A DNA stretch of 36,614 nt from Lyngbya confervoides BDU141951 (lineage in GTDB: Bacteria > Cyanobacteriota > Cyanobacteriia > Thermosynechococcales > Thermosynechococcaceae): NCBI RefSeq assembly GCF_000817775.3, contig NZ_JTHE03000063.1, forward strand, positions 1-36,614, given 5' to 3'. Below are positions 7,754 through 15,845 of this stretch, piece after piece. The notes beneath the pieces were generated by a model. That model saw only the letters and a list, made by a program, of their open reading frames with translations. It ran no database searches and was not told the origin of the DNA. The position numbers were made by a program, and so were the translations under genes. The stretch's first letter is position 1. Every line of letters starts with the position of its first letter.

Positions 7754-7803
7754 AACGCTGAGGCCTCCGTTGTCACTGCTGACCTCCTGTACCACCGATC
7801 AGA

Positions 7804-9018
7804 ATGGACTACACACAAGAGCTAATCACCACCATTCACGACTACTCCCACAGCGAAGCTGTGCTGGAGCCCCTGGTTTGTGAATTGAGCCAAGACCAGG
7901 CAACGGCGGTATTAATCCCAGCCCTTTTTGATGAGCTCCAGCGACCCGCCCTTCAGGGCATTAAAGACCAGATCTCTCGCTGTACAGGCTTCGTTCACCA
8001 GGTGGTGGTGTGCCTTTATGCCAATTCTAAAAACGACTACCAGGAAGCCGTGAAATTTTTTGGGCAGCTGCCCCAGCCAACCCTGGTGATCTGGGAAAAT
8101 GGACCGCGGGTCAAGGACTACCTGATGCAGCTGCAGGCGAAGGGCCTTGATTTTCAATCCTTCCGGGGCAAGGGATTAGCCGTTTGGTTGGCCCTGGGAG
8201 TTGCCAGCATAGAAGCTGACTTGATTGTGTTGCACGATGCCGACATTACCTCCTATAGCAAAAGCTATCTGATTAAGCTGCTCTATCCACTGCTAGAGCG
8301 GGAATTTGGACTGGCCTTTACCAAGGCCTACTATGCTCGCCTCGGAGGCGATCCCCTCCAGATGTATGGGCGAGTGGTGCGCCTCTTTGTTACTCCCCTG
8401 CTCACCACCTTGAACGATCTATTTGGCTATCATCAATACCTGCGATATCTGATGGCCTATCGCTATCCGCTCTCGGGAGAATTTGCGCTAAGGCGAGACT
8501 TGGCGCTTAATGTCAGAGTTCCCTGTAACTGGGGCCTGGAAATTGCCTTTTTAGCGGAAGTCTATCGCAATGTGGCCCTGAAGCGCATTGCCCAGGTGGA
8601 TTTAGGGGTGTTCGAGCACAAACATCAAGCCGTGGGACACTCCCCTCAAGAGGGGTTGCGAAAAATGTGCCACGATGTGTTGCGATCGCTGCTGCGCACC
8701 TTCACCGAATTAGAGCAGGTGGTTTTAACCCCAGACCATATCCGAACGCTGCAGGTGAAGTATCGGCGCATTGCCCAGGATCTCATTCAGCAATTTGCCA
8801 TTGACTCGCGCTGTAATGGTTTTGCCTACAATCGTCACCTGGAGGAACAGACCGTTGAGCAATTTGAACAGCTCATTCCGCCGGCGGGGAAGGAATATTT
8901 TATGGATCCTTCCGGGCTGCAAATTCCCACCTGGAATCGCGTCATGGCCGTGGTGCCCACCGTCCAAAATGACCTCAAATCCCTGGTGCTTGCCGATATG
9001 CGGCAGGCCCAGTCCTAG
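7804..9018 (+). CDS. gpgS: Glucosyl-3-phosphoglycerate synthase
   Basis: A 404-residue glycosyltransferase of family GT81. It transfers glucose from a nucleotide sugar (ADP-, GDP- or UDP-glucose in known members) to 3-phosphoglycerate. Evidence: the segment VLIPALFDELQRPAL (36-50), FRGKGLAVWLAL (120-131), the metal-binding LHDADI with DAD at 145-147, the acceptor-site region FALRRDLA, and NWGLEIAFLAEVYRN. These are diagnostic of GpgS/MpgS-like retaining GT-A enzymes. Start ATG 7804 has only a weak ribosome-binding site (CTCCTG-like bases are upstream but not complementary). Together with the phosphatase at 4950 it completes the two-step glucosylglycerate pathway. The opposing transcription units allow separate control of synthesis and recycling. 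Confidence 0.92.
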   Translation: MDYTQELITTIHDYSHSEAVLEPLVCELSQDQATAVLIPALFDELQRPALQGIKDQISRCTGFVHQVVVCLYANSKNDYQEAVKFFGQLPQPTLVIWENGPRVKDYLMQLQAKGLDFQSFRGKGLAVWLALGVASIEADLIVLHDADITSYSKSYLIKLLYPLLEREFGLAFTKAYYARLGGDPLQMYGRVVRLFVTPLLTTLNDLFGYHQYLRYLMAYRYPLSGEFALRRDLALNVRVPCNWGLEIAFLAEVYRNVALKRIAQVDLGVFEHKHQAVGHSPQEGLRKMCHDVLRSLLRTFTELEQVVLTPDHIRTLQVKYRRIAQDLIQQFAIDSRCNGFAYNRHLEEQTVEQFEQLIPPAGKEYFMDPSGLQIPTWNRVMAVVPTVQNDLKSLVLADMRQAQS

Positions 9019-9140
9019 CGGCAAAAAACTTTAGCGATCGCTGATCATTATTTTGCGTTCTTGACCTTTATCTCTTAAGATTTGACTCCAATGGGGGTCT
9101 CTCCCAGCCTGTCCGCGATCAACTCAGAAGGTACCTCTGC

Positions 9141-9416
9141 ATGAATAATTTGCTGCCTTTAGCGGGAGGAGGAGCCAATCAACGGATCACCTTTCTAACT
9201 CCCAAATCCTTTGCTGAAACCGAAGCGGCCGTTCTGGCGCTGAAATCTGGCGAGGTTCTGCTCTGTAATCTTTCCCATCTGGGTGATGAGGATGCTCAGC
9301 GCATTGCCGACTTTGTCTCCGGCGGCACCTGTGCCATTTCTGGCCATCAGGCCCAGATTGGGAACGGTGTTTTCCTGTTTACGCCCGCGTCGGTCAAAAT
9401 TTCCACGGCGGCTTAG
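9141..9416 (+). CDS. Short SepF-domain protein
   Basis: A 91-residue protein that is almost entirely a SepF (DUF552) core: ITFLTPKSFAETEAAVLALK, VLLCNLSHLGDEDAQRIADFVSGG and the Gly-rich strand ending NGVFLFTP. SepF tethers FtsZ to the membrane during division. Full-length cyanobacterial SepF (Cdv2) is about 160-200 residues with an N-terminal amphipathic membrane-binding helix and a linker. This copy has only about 14 residues before the core, so the membrane-binding part is missing. The start is ATG 9141 and no longer upstream frame exists. It may be a secondary SepF paralogue that modulates the main one. A short palindrome (ATTCCCTGGGGAAT, 9421-9434) follows the stop. Confidence 0.8.
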   Translation: MNNLLPLAGGGANQRITFLTPKSFAETEAAVLALKSGEVLLCNLSHLGDEDAQRIADFVSGGTCAISGHQAQIGNGVFLFTPASVKISTAA

Positions 9417-9595
9417 GACCATTCCCTGGGGAATGAGTCTCTGCAGCGAAGGTTTGTGGGTAGAGGGCCTGAGCTTCCCCATTGAGGCCTCGGGGTCCCC
9501 CCCGCATGGGCCAAAATCCAATGGGTGAAAGCTGAATGCGTTAAAACTATATACACGGAGTTCAACCCCGACGTCCCACCAAGCGCTTCTCACCC

Positions 9596-10870
9596 TTGCA
9601 ATACGTTAAGTTTTTACCCCGCTGGGTCACCCTCAACCTGCTCGTTTTGTTTACGGCAGGTTTCTGTTTTTGGGCCAGTCTGGCCGCGTTGCTCCCCACT
9701 ATGCCGCTCTACATCAGCCATATTGGGGGAACGGAGCAACAGGTTGGCCTGGTCATGGGGGCCTTCGCCATTGGGCTCATCTCGTCCAGACCCCAGTTAG
9801 GGACCATGGCAGACGGTCACAGCCGCAAGCGGGTCCTGCTGATTGGCTTGGGGGTGGCCGCCGCTGCTCCTCTGGGCTATCTCCTTTTACCCTCAGTGCC
9901 GATGGTGTTCGGGCTGCGGGCCTTTCACGGCATTAGCGTTGCCGCCTTTACCACAGCCTATAATGCCCTGGTGGTGGATTTTGCTCCCCCCCAGCAGCGG
10001 GCAGAAGTGCTCGGGGGCATGAGTCTGGTGACGCCTCTGGGGTTGGCCCTGGGACCGGCCTTGGGTGGATTTCTCGTGGCGGCAAGGGGATACGACCTCT
10101 TGTTTACCGTGGCGATGATCCTGGCTGGGGTTGGGATTGGCTGCATGGTGCAGGTGGATGATCCCATGGCCCGTCGTCCCTCCCCGGTCCGTCACTGCCC
10201 CCCCACCCCCCCCTCAGGGGTTTGGCAATTGCTGGGCCAGCCACGTCTGCGCAGCCTAACGATGGTCATGTTTTGCGTCGGGGGCACCTTCGGCACCTTG
10301 ACCACCTTCATGCCGCTTTACATCACCCAGTTGGGGATTGGGTTTAATCCTGGCTGGTACTACACTGCTGCGGCCATCGCCAGCTTTGGGGTCCGGCTGG
10401 GGTCCGGTAGAGTGGCCGACCGGCTGGGGCGCGGGCGGTTCATCACCCTCAGTCTTCTTCTGTATGGTGCCTCTATGCTGGTGCTTTGGCAATGGACGAC
10501 GCCCATGGCCTTTTTACTCTCCGGGATTCTGGAAGGCAGTGGGGGAGGCCTGTTGGTGCCTATGATGGCGGCGGTTCTGGCCGATCGCGCTGGGACTGAG
10601 GAGCGTGGCAGAGTGTTTAGCGTTTGTATGGGAGGCTTTGATATTGGGATTGCCCTGGCGGGACCGGTGTTTGGCACCTTTTCCCAGCAGTTGGGGTTGG
10701 CCAATGTGTTTTTGGGTGCCAGCCTCCTGAGTCTATTGGCCCTCGGGGTATTCTTCACCAGCAGTAATCCATCCCTGGTGGCATCGCTGCGCTTTGCCCT
10801 GGGCAATAGCCGCGATCGCTACGCCCTTCCCCTGGATCCGACCTTGTCTCCCATGCAGACCCATGACTAA
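9596..10870 (+). CDS. Major facilitator superfamily transporter
   Basis: A 424-residue protein with about 12 hydrophobic helices. The MFS motif A appears in the loop between helices 2 and 3 as GTMADGHSRKRVLLIG (about 69-84) and again in the second half as GRVADRLGRGRFI, the usual signature of two six-helix halves. A central hydrophilic loop (about 190-212) is Pro-rich. The substrate cannot be assigned; the pattern resembles drug or arabinose-efflux-type MFS members. The start is a TTG at 9596 with no clear ribosome-binding site, so the N-terminus is less secure. Its last codons overlap the ATG of the degraded potassium-channel gene (ATGACTAA), showing that the two once formed an operon. Confidence 0.85.
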   Translation: MQYVKFLPRWVTLNLLVLFTAGFCFWASLAALLPTMPLYISHIGGTEQQVGLVMGAFAIGLISSRPQLGTMADGHSRKRVLLIGLGVAAAAPLGYLLLPSVPMVFGLRAFHGISVAAFTTAYNALVVDFAPPQQRAEVLGGMSLVTPLGLALGPALGGFLVAARGYDLLFTVAMILAGVGIGCMVQVDDPMARRPSPVRHCPPTPPSGVWQLLGQPRLRSLTMVMFCVGGTFGTLTTFMPLYITQLGIGFNPGWYYTAAAIASFGVRLGSGRVADRLGRGRFITLSLLLYGASMLVLWQWTTPMAFLLSGILEGSGGGLLVPMMAAVLADRAGTEERGRVFSVCMGGFDIGIALAGPVFGTFSQQLGLANVFLGASLLSLLALGVFFTSSNPSLVASLRFALGNSRDRYALPLDPTLSPMQTHD

Positions 10871-11254
10871 ACGCCCAGCCCCATTTCACTTCAAGGGCCG
10901 CAGCCCCATCGTGCATCTTTCCTATAAGGATGGTCGCTTTCAGGTTGAGGGCCTCGGCCATTGGTATTCCTACTGGCGCGATCCCGATCATTTCTTGATG
11001 TCTTTTTCTTTAGCGTGCAAGCCCTGGCCACCATGGGCTACGGGGCCCTGTCCCCCACCAGTCAATATGCCAACGTGATTGTCACCCTGGAGGCCATGAT
11101 TGGGCTAGTGGGCATTGCCGTCGTCGCCCGCCACCTGTATAGCGCCCGAGAGATTCGGTTTAACCATCGCTTTGTGGATATTTTTCTCCAGACGGCTCGG
11201 GGCCATCGCTACATTGACTACCGGGATTTTGATGGAATCGTGCCCTGTCCTTAG
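10863..11254 (+). pseudogene. Inward-rectifier (Kir-type) potassium channel, pseudogene with two internal deletions
   Basis: From ATG 10863 one frame reads MTKRPAPFHFKGRSP...LGHWYSYWRDP, a bacterial Kir N-terminus including the slide-helix segment. At about 10985 the similarity jumps to another frame: FLDVFFFSVQALATMGYGAL, the pore helix with selectivity filter TMGYG, then SQYANVIVTLEAMIGLVGIA (second membrane helix). It then jumps in frame straight to ARHLYSAREIRFNHRFVDIF and HRYIDYRDF, the extreme C-terminus of the family. The first membrane helix and almost all of the cytoplasmic immunoglobulin-like domain are gone. About 130 of roughly 300 expected residues remain. It overlaps the MFS stop codon by 8 bp. 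No functional channel can be made. Confidence 0.8.
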
Positions 11255-11290
11255 AGATCTAGAAGCGCTGGAGAGATCTAGAAGCGCTGG
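11253..11290. repeat. Perfect 19-bp tandem duplication
   Basis: The unit AGAGATCTAGAAGCGCTGG is repeated exactly (11253-11271 and 11272-11290), starting inside the stop codon of the channel pseudogene. A perfect short duplication next to a gene with two internal deletions suggests recent slippage or repair here. Confidence 0.9.
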
Positions 11291-11378
11291 GGTGCTGGCT
11301 GGGATCGCGCTTTCCACGGTGGCAGAAACCCGGCTTAAAAATTTCAGATTTCCTGATGCTTTCCGTACGCAGATGGTT

Positions 11379-11394
11379 CACCCTAACAAGGGTG
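11379..11394 (+). promoter_or_regulatory. Hairpin in the leader of the ComFB-domain gene
   Basis: CACCCT and AGGGTG form a 6-bp stem with an AACA loop, 23-38 bases before the ATG of the ComFB-domain gene. The CACC part could alternatively pair with the AAGGTG at 11405-11410 that serves as ribosome-binding site. A translational switch is therefore possible but unproven. Confidence 0.4.
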
Positions 11395-11416
11395 TCGAAT
11401 TTCTGAAGGTGTAGGC

Positions 11417-11722
11417 ATGTCCTCCTCCCAGGCAGGCAGTTACAAAAATGTAATGGAGTTGGTGGTGGATGAGGAAATCGATCATCAAACTCAACATTTC
11501 TCGGCTGATTTTGCCCAATCCCTGAACCGCATCGAGCTAGCCACCTTTGCCTTGAATCGCCTCCCGCCGCTCTATGCCTCCAGTGTGGAGGGCGTTAGCT
11601 TCCAGTACGAGCGGGCCAAACGGGAGCTCAAGCACCAGGTCCAGGAGGCGGTGCAGCAAGCCCTGCAGGTGGTGGCGGAGCGACCCGAGCGAAGATCTAC
11701 GCCCTTTCACAGCGCATTCTAG
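11417..11722 (+). CDS. ComFB-domain (late competence) protein
   Basis: A 101-residue cytoplasmic protein of the ComFB family. The N-terminal SYKNVMELVVDEEIDHQ and the central RIELATFALNRLPPLYASS (about 35-53) are the family hallmarks; the remainder is helical and ends at a short variable tail. ComFB domains in cyanobacteria have been linked to cyclic-dinucleotide (c-di-GMP) sensing and to motility or competence control, so a signalling-receptor role is a reasonable inference. Length matches other stand-alone ComFB proteins. The ATG at 11417 is preceded by AAGGTG at a good distance. It lies about 65 bp upstream of the DUF3370 gene on the same strand. Confidence 0.85.
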   Translation: MSSSQAGSYKNVMELVVDEEIDHQTQHFSADFAQSLNRIELATFALNRLPPLYASSVEGVSFQYERAKRELKHQVQEAVQQALQVVAERPERRSTPFHSAF

Positions 11723-11786
11723 ACAATATTGCCGTAACCCTTGGGACAGAGTACGCTATGTTTTCTCTACAGCGTACGAATAACTC

Positions 11787-13163
11787 ATGGGTATGTTACC
11801 GATCCTTGCTTCAGCCCTACTGGCTCAATCTCCGGCTGCACCGACGCCAGAGGTCATTACGGTTCCCCAACAGGTTCGGCCTCTTCCTGGGTCGCTTGAT
11901 ACCACCCCAATGTTTAACAGCAATAGCCCGGAGGTGGTTCAGCAGGAAGGTATCCTCCTGTCAACCTTTCCCAAACAGGGGAAAGCCCACCCCGAGGCCC
12001 ACCTCGAACACGCATTTTCGGGGCGCTTTGACGTATTCGCGCACCACATTGCGAAGGCCCTGAGCCCTGAGGATTTAAGAACCCTGTACCTGGGGGTGAT
12101 GATCCACAATCCTGGCACCTCCCCTGTGCGTTTAGATGTTTTGCAAGCGGCTAGCTACCTGAGTCAGCCCGATGCGCCCTTTATTAAGCTGGAGGCCATG
12201 GCGGATAATTCTGAGGGCAAGGTCTATGCTGGCCCAGGCGATCGCGTGACCCAGGACATTCTTCGCGGCCGCCGTCAGGCGAGTTGGCCAGCGGTGATCA
12301 CCCTCCCGCCTGGGGAAAGTCGAATGCTGCTGAATGTGCCCATTCCCGTGAGGGAGCTAGATCCTCCCATTAATGGCCGGTCCACCCTGGCGCGTCTGCG
12401 TAGCAGCGGCCCAGTGCATGTGGCCAGCTTGGCCATGTTCGCCAAGACCACCGCCGCCGGGGAGGAGCGCGCTCCCACCCTAGAGGAGTGGATCACTCTT
12501 CTCCAACGCGCAGCGGTGGCCGGTCCGCGCGACAAGGTCCCCACCCCTCCTGGACAGCCAGGCCAACTCATTTATGGACGGGTGGCGGGGGTGGCCCAGG
12601 GGTCAAAATGGACAGCCCTGGTGGTAGATTCCCAGAACGAGGATCGCGCCCAAGCTTCTGCCTACCGGCTCACGATTCCTGCAGCAGGATCGGCCTTTTC
12701 CTATCCCCTGAGCAGTCTCGATCGAGGCACCTTTGGGACCGGGCAGATTCAGACCGCTCCCCTGGTCAAGCGCTACCCCGACACCGCCTATGCCGCCCAC
12801 GGCAACTACGGCGTGGAATATCAGCTCACATTGCCGCTGTACAATCCCACGCCTGAGGATCAAACCGTCACAGTCCATTTTCAAACCGCTCTGAAAACCG
12901 ACGAGAAAAAGGCTGGCCTGGAGTTTCGTAATCCACCGACCAATCGCGTCTTTTATCGCGGCACAGTTCGGGTGCGATTCCAGGATCATCGGGGAACCCC
13001 TCGCACCCGCTACACCCATCTGGTGCAAATGCAGGGGCAGCAAGGCGATCCGCTGGTGTCGATTCCCCTCAAGCCCCAGCAGAAATCTCTGGTCCAGGTG
13101 AATTTCATCTATCCCCCCGATGCGACACCCCCCCAGGTTTTGACCGTGAGAACCGAGCCATAG
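11787..13163 (+). CDS. DUF3370 domain protein, probably exported
   Basis: A 458-residue protein matching the cyanobacterial DUF3370 family. The N-terminus MGMLPILASALLAQSPAAP looks like a short signal peptide with cleavage near residues 14-16. The body contains the conserved block FSGRFDVFAHHIAK, LGVMIHNPGTSPVRLDVLQAASYL, a potential cell-surface beta-rich region and GNYGVEYQLTLPLYNPT. No enzyme motif is visible. The likely location is the periplasm or outer layers. A second ATG two codons later (11793) is an equally plausible start. It sits between the ComFB-domain gene and aroC on the same strand. Function unknown. Confidence 0.8.
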   Translation: MGMLPILASALLAQSPAAPTPEVITVPQQVRPLPGSLDTTPMFNSNSPEVVQQEGILLSTFPKQGKAHPEAHLEHAFSGRFDVFAHHIAKALSPEDLRTLYLGVMIHNPGTSPVRLDVLQAASYLSQPDAPFIKLEAMADNSEGKVYAGPGDRVTQDILRGRRQASWPAVITLPPGESRMLLNVPIPVRELDPPINGRSTLARLRSSGPVHVASLAMFAKTTAAGEERAPTLEEWITLLQRAAVAGPRDKVPTPPGQPGQLIYGRVAGVAQGSKWTALVVDSQNEDRAQASAYRLTIPAAGSAFSYPLSSLDRGTFGTGQIQTAPLVKRYPDTAYAAHGNYGVEYQLTLPLYNPTPEDQTVTVHFQTALKTDEKKAGLEFRNPPTNRVFYRGTVRVRFQDHRGTPRTRYTHLVQMQGQQGDPLVSIPLKPQQKSLVQVNFIYPPDATPPQVLTVRTEP

Positions 13164-13216
13164 ACCGCCGTTAAGTGCGATAGTAAAGGTTCGGATGATT
13201 CGGATCGCTGAGGTTT

Positions 13217-14305
13217 ATGGGCAGTACATTTGGGCATTTATTTCGCATCACCACCTTTGGGGAGTCCCACGGCGGTGGTGTGGGGGTGGTGATTGATGGC
13301 TGTCCTCCCCAGATTGAAATTTCCGCCCAAGATATTCAGGTGGAGCTAGACCGCCGTCGTCCTGGCCAGAGTCGCATTACCACCCCCCGCAAGGAAACCG
13401 ATCGCTGTGAAATTCTTTCGGGGGTGTTTCAAGGCAAGACCCTGGGAACGCCCATTGCCATCCTGGTGCGCAACCAGGACACCCGTCCCCAGGACTACAG
13501 TGAAATGGCCCAGGTCTATCGCCCCTCCCACGCCGATGCCACCTACGATGCCAAGTATGGGTTTCGAAACTGGCAGGGCGGGGGGCGATCCTCGGCGCGC
13601 GAAACCATTGGGCGAGTGGCAGCAGGGGCGATCGCCAAGAAAATCTTGCACCAGTTTGCCCAGGTGGAAGTGCTGGGCTATGTGAAGCGGATTAAAGACA
13701 TTGACGCGCCGATTGACCCGGCCCAGGTGACCCTGGCCCAGGTAGAAAGCAACATGGTGCGCTGTCCTAACGCCGACTATGCGGAGAAAATGATTGCCCT
13801 GATTGACCAGATTCGCCAGGATGCAGATTCCATTGGCGGCGTTGTAGAATGCGTGGTGCGCAACCTTCCCAAGGGGTTAGGAGAACCTGTTTTTGACAAG
13901 CTGGAGGCAGACTTGGCCAAGGCGGTGATGTCCTTGCCTGCCAGTAAGGGGTTTGAAATTGGATCGGGGTTTGCCGGAACCCTCCTGACCGGACAGGAAC
14001 ACAATGATGAATTTTATACCGACGATCAGGGGGTCATTCGCACGGTTACCAATCGATCTGGCGGCATTCAGGGCGGTATTTCCAATGGTGAACCGATTGT
14101 GATGCGCATTGCCTTTAAGCCCACTGCCACCATTGGGAAAGCGCAAAAAACCGTCACTCAGGAGGGTGAGGCGACCATCCTGGCGGCGAAGGGACGCCAC
14201 GACCCCTGCGTTCTCCCCAGGGCCGTTCCCATGGTGGAGGCCATGGTGGCGCTGGTGCTGTGCGATCACCTGATGCGACAGCAAGCCCAATGTCATTTGC
14301 TTTAG
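13217..14305 (+). CDS. aroC: Chorismate synthase
   Basis: A 362-residue AroC, the last step of the shikimate pathway (5-enolpyruvylshikimate 3-phosphate to chorismate, using reduced FMN). Family signatures are complete: [17 protein letters not shown] (about 16-32), [17 protein letters not shown] (about 117-133) and [18 protein letters not shown] (about 330-347). Length matches the family. The start is ATG 13217. It is convergent with the HEAT-repeat gene; only 64 bp separate the two stops. It supplies chorismate for aromatic amino acids, folate and phylloquinone, the last needed in photosystem I. Confidence 0.97.
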   Translation: MGSTFGHLFRITTFGESHGGGVGVVIDGCPPQIEISAQDIQVELDRRRPGQSRITTPRKETDRCEILSGVFQGKTLGTPIAILVRNQDTRPQDYSEMAQVYRPSHADATYDAKYGFRNWQGGGRSSARETIGRVAAGAIAKKILHQFAQVEVLGYVKRIKDIDAPIDPAQVTLAQVESNMVRCPNADYAEKMIALIDQIRQDADSIGGVVECVVRNLPKGLGEPVFDKLEADLAKAVMSLPASKGFEIGSGFAGTLLTGQEHNDEFYTDDQGVIRTVTNRSGGIQGGISNGEPIVMRIAFKPTATIGKAQKTVTQEGEATILAAKGRHDPCVLPRAVPMVEAMVALVLCDHLMRQQAQCHLL

Positions 14306-14369
14306 GGGGCAAGGAGAACCTGGACTGCTACTGTCCACTGGGAAGCAGCGCCATTGACAGCAAGAACCC

Positions 14370-15044
14370 TCAGCTCACCAAGCTCTCCAGGGTTGCCGCC
14401 ACCACGCGATGGTCTTCATCGCGCTGTAGCATCGCCAGCAGGTCCTGCGCCGCTTCAGTGTCGAAGGCCTTCAAGCTCATAGCCGTTTGCCGACGCACAT
14501 ACCAGCGTTTGGCCTGGGCACACTGGGTCAAGGCGTTCAACGCACCCGCTTCGTAGGAGGTGCCGGCAAAATGTTGTAGCTGGGCAATGGCCGAGGCTTT
14601 AACCATCACATCCTTATCCTGCAGCCCCAACATACACAGATCGTAAAGCTCTGCCTTGGATAACTTTCCTGCCTCTGCTAGCGCCTCCAAAATTGGAAAT
14701 ACGCTCAGGCGCATCAACCAGTGGTCGTTTTCCCGAAAGGCCTTCAGCAAGACCGGCGTGGCCACATCTCCGTATTTCCCTAGAGAATTGGCAGCCTCGG
14801 AGCGCACATTGACATCTCGATCAAACTGCACAATCTCTAACAGAGCTGCGTAGGCTTCTGGTGTCTGTTTAAACCCCAGGCCCATCGCCACAAAGGATCG
14901 AATCATAAATTCACGGTCGTCTTTCCGGGTCAACAGCAGCGGGACAGCAACCTCCGGAGCATGATCTTTCAAAGCTGTGATTGCCTTCATGCGATCCTGC
15001 GGATCTTCACTTGCAATGTTTCGCTTAATCTCGTGCAACTCCAT
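14370..15044 (-). CDS. HEAT-repeat protein (NblB/PBS-lyase-like)
   Basis: About 224 residues of alpha-solenoid. Repeats are visible as DPQDRMKAITALKDHAPEVAVPLLL, DDREFMIRSFVAMGLG, DRDVNVRSEAANSLGKYGD, DHWLMRLSVFPILEALAE, DKDVMVKASAIAQLQHF and WYVRRQTAMSLKAF. This is the E/F-type HEAT family that includes the phycobilin lyases CpcE/F and the bleaching protein NblB. It lacks evidence for lyase activity and probably works as a binding scaffold. The frame is open back to 15116, but I place the start at ATG 15044 (MELHEIKRN) because the upstream part is encoded by a repeat-rich, non-conserved stretch and AGGA precedes this ATG. Confidence 0.8.
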   Translation of the reverse strand: MELHEIKRNIASEDPQDRMKAITALKDHAPEVAVPLLLTRKDDREFMIRSFVAMGLGFKQTPEAYAALLEIVQFDRDVNVRSEAANSLGKYGDVATPVLLKAFRENDHWLMRLSVFPILEALAEAGKLSKAELYDLCMLGLQDKDVMVKASAIAQLQHFAGTSYEAGALNALTQCAQAKRWYVRRQTAMSLKAFDTEAAQDLLAMLQRDEDHRVVAATLESLVS

Positions 15045-15224
15045 AGGGGTCCTAATCATCACTGTGTACGAACGAAAAATTGAATCCAAGCCCATTGAGC
15101 ACTGCCCATTGAGCAATGGGCCGGTTCTCTTAACCCACCGCTGCGATCACTGAGCACCGAGGGAAAATGAAACCGCTGTTTACGACTTCTTTACAAATAT
15201 TAATATTTTTTTTGATCTCTTGCA

Positions 15225-15264
15225 AACTCAGTCCCCGTCAACCCTGAGGGAAATGGACTGAGTT
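15225..15264. repeat. Perfect 10-bp inverted repeat at the thioredoxin-gene stop
   Basis: AACTCAGTCC (15225-15234) and GGACTGAGTT (15255-15264) are exact complements with a 20-base loop, beginning at the stop codon of the minus-strand gene. It can serve as a transcript-end or RNA-protecting hairpin. No T-run follows on the minus strand, so it is not a standard intrinsic terminator. Confidence 0.75.
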
Positions 15265-15845
15265 CACCTCAGCGCTGGGGGGTTGACACCTGGCTTCCAC
15301 TTAATGTTGCAGCCAATGCTGGGTTTTTGGGGACTTGGAATGGGTTGATGCGCCAGGGCCGCCTCGATCGCAGCCCGCAGATCTTTGCCATTGACGGGTT
15401 GGTGATTACCGGGGCGGCTATCGTCAAGCTGACCGCGATAGACTAAGCGCCGATCGTGATCGAACAGGAAAAAGTCTGGCGTGCAGACGGCTCGGTAGGC
15501 CAGGGCAACCGCCTGGGTTTCGTCGTAGCAAAGGGGGAACCGAAAATCGAGCTGTTCTGCCATTTCCCGGAGCTTGGAAGGCGCGTCCTCGGGGTAGTGG
15601 TCAGCATCGTTGGCACTGATGGCACAGATCCCGACCGATCGGGTCTGATAATCGCGTCCCAGGTCAGCCAGTTGGGTTTGAATGTGCTTTACAAAGGGGC
15701 AGTGACGGCAGATGAACAGCACCAACAGCAATTGCTGATCATCGAAGTCGGATCGGCGACATCGCTGGCCGGTCACCACCTCGAACAGGTCAAAATCAGG
15801 GGCGGTGGACCCCAGGGGCAGCATGATTGATTCAGTCAGGACCAT
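15264..15845 (-). CDS. Thioredoxin-fold protein (AhpC/TSA-Redoxin type)
   Basis: A 193-residue protein of the peroxiredoxin/thioredoxin-like group. It opens with APDFDLFEVVTGQ, the usual start of the AhpC/TSA fold, followed by a redox motif Cys46-Arg-His-Cys49 inside LVLFICRHCPFVKHI. A cis-Pro-type segment CTPDFFLFD comes later. The pattern CxxCPFVK with a later CTPD is typical of small cytoplasmic thioredoxin-family proteins common in cyanobacteria. It probably acts as a thiol-disulphide or peroxide reductase. Two starts are possible: ATG 15845 or ATG 15824 (MLPLGSTAPDF), the latter closer to the family norm. The electron donor is not visible. Confidence 0.8.
   Translation of the reverse strand: MVLTESIMLPLGSTAPDFDLFEVVTGQRCRRSDFDDQQLLLVLFICRHCPFVKHIQTQLADLGRDYQTRSVGICAISANDADHYPEDAPSKLREMAEQLDFRFPLCYDETQAVALAYRAVCTPDFFLFDHDRRLVYRGQLDDSRPGNHQPVNGKDLRAAIEAALAHQPIPSPQKPSIGCNIKWKPGVNPPALR

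Noticed and set aside
11115-11414. 99-codon plus-strand frame across the Kir pseudogene and the tandem duplication
   Set aside because: It reads the Kir fragments out of frame and its tail is encoded by intergenic sequence.
15060-15116. Upstream extension of the HEAT-repeat protein to 15116
   Set aside because: The extension is encoded by a repeat (CCCATTGAGCA twice) and does not look like HEAT sequence; ATG 15044 has a ribosome-binding site.
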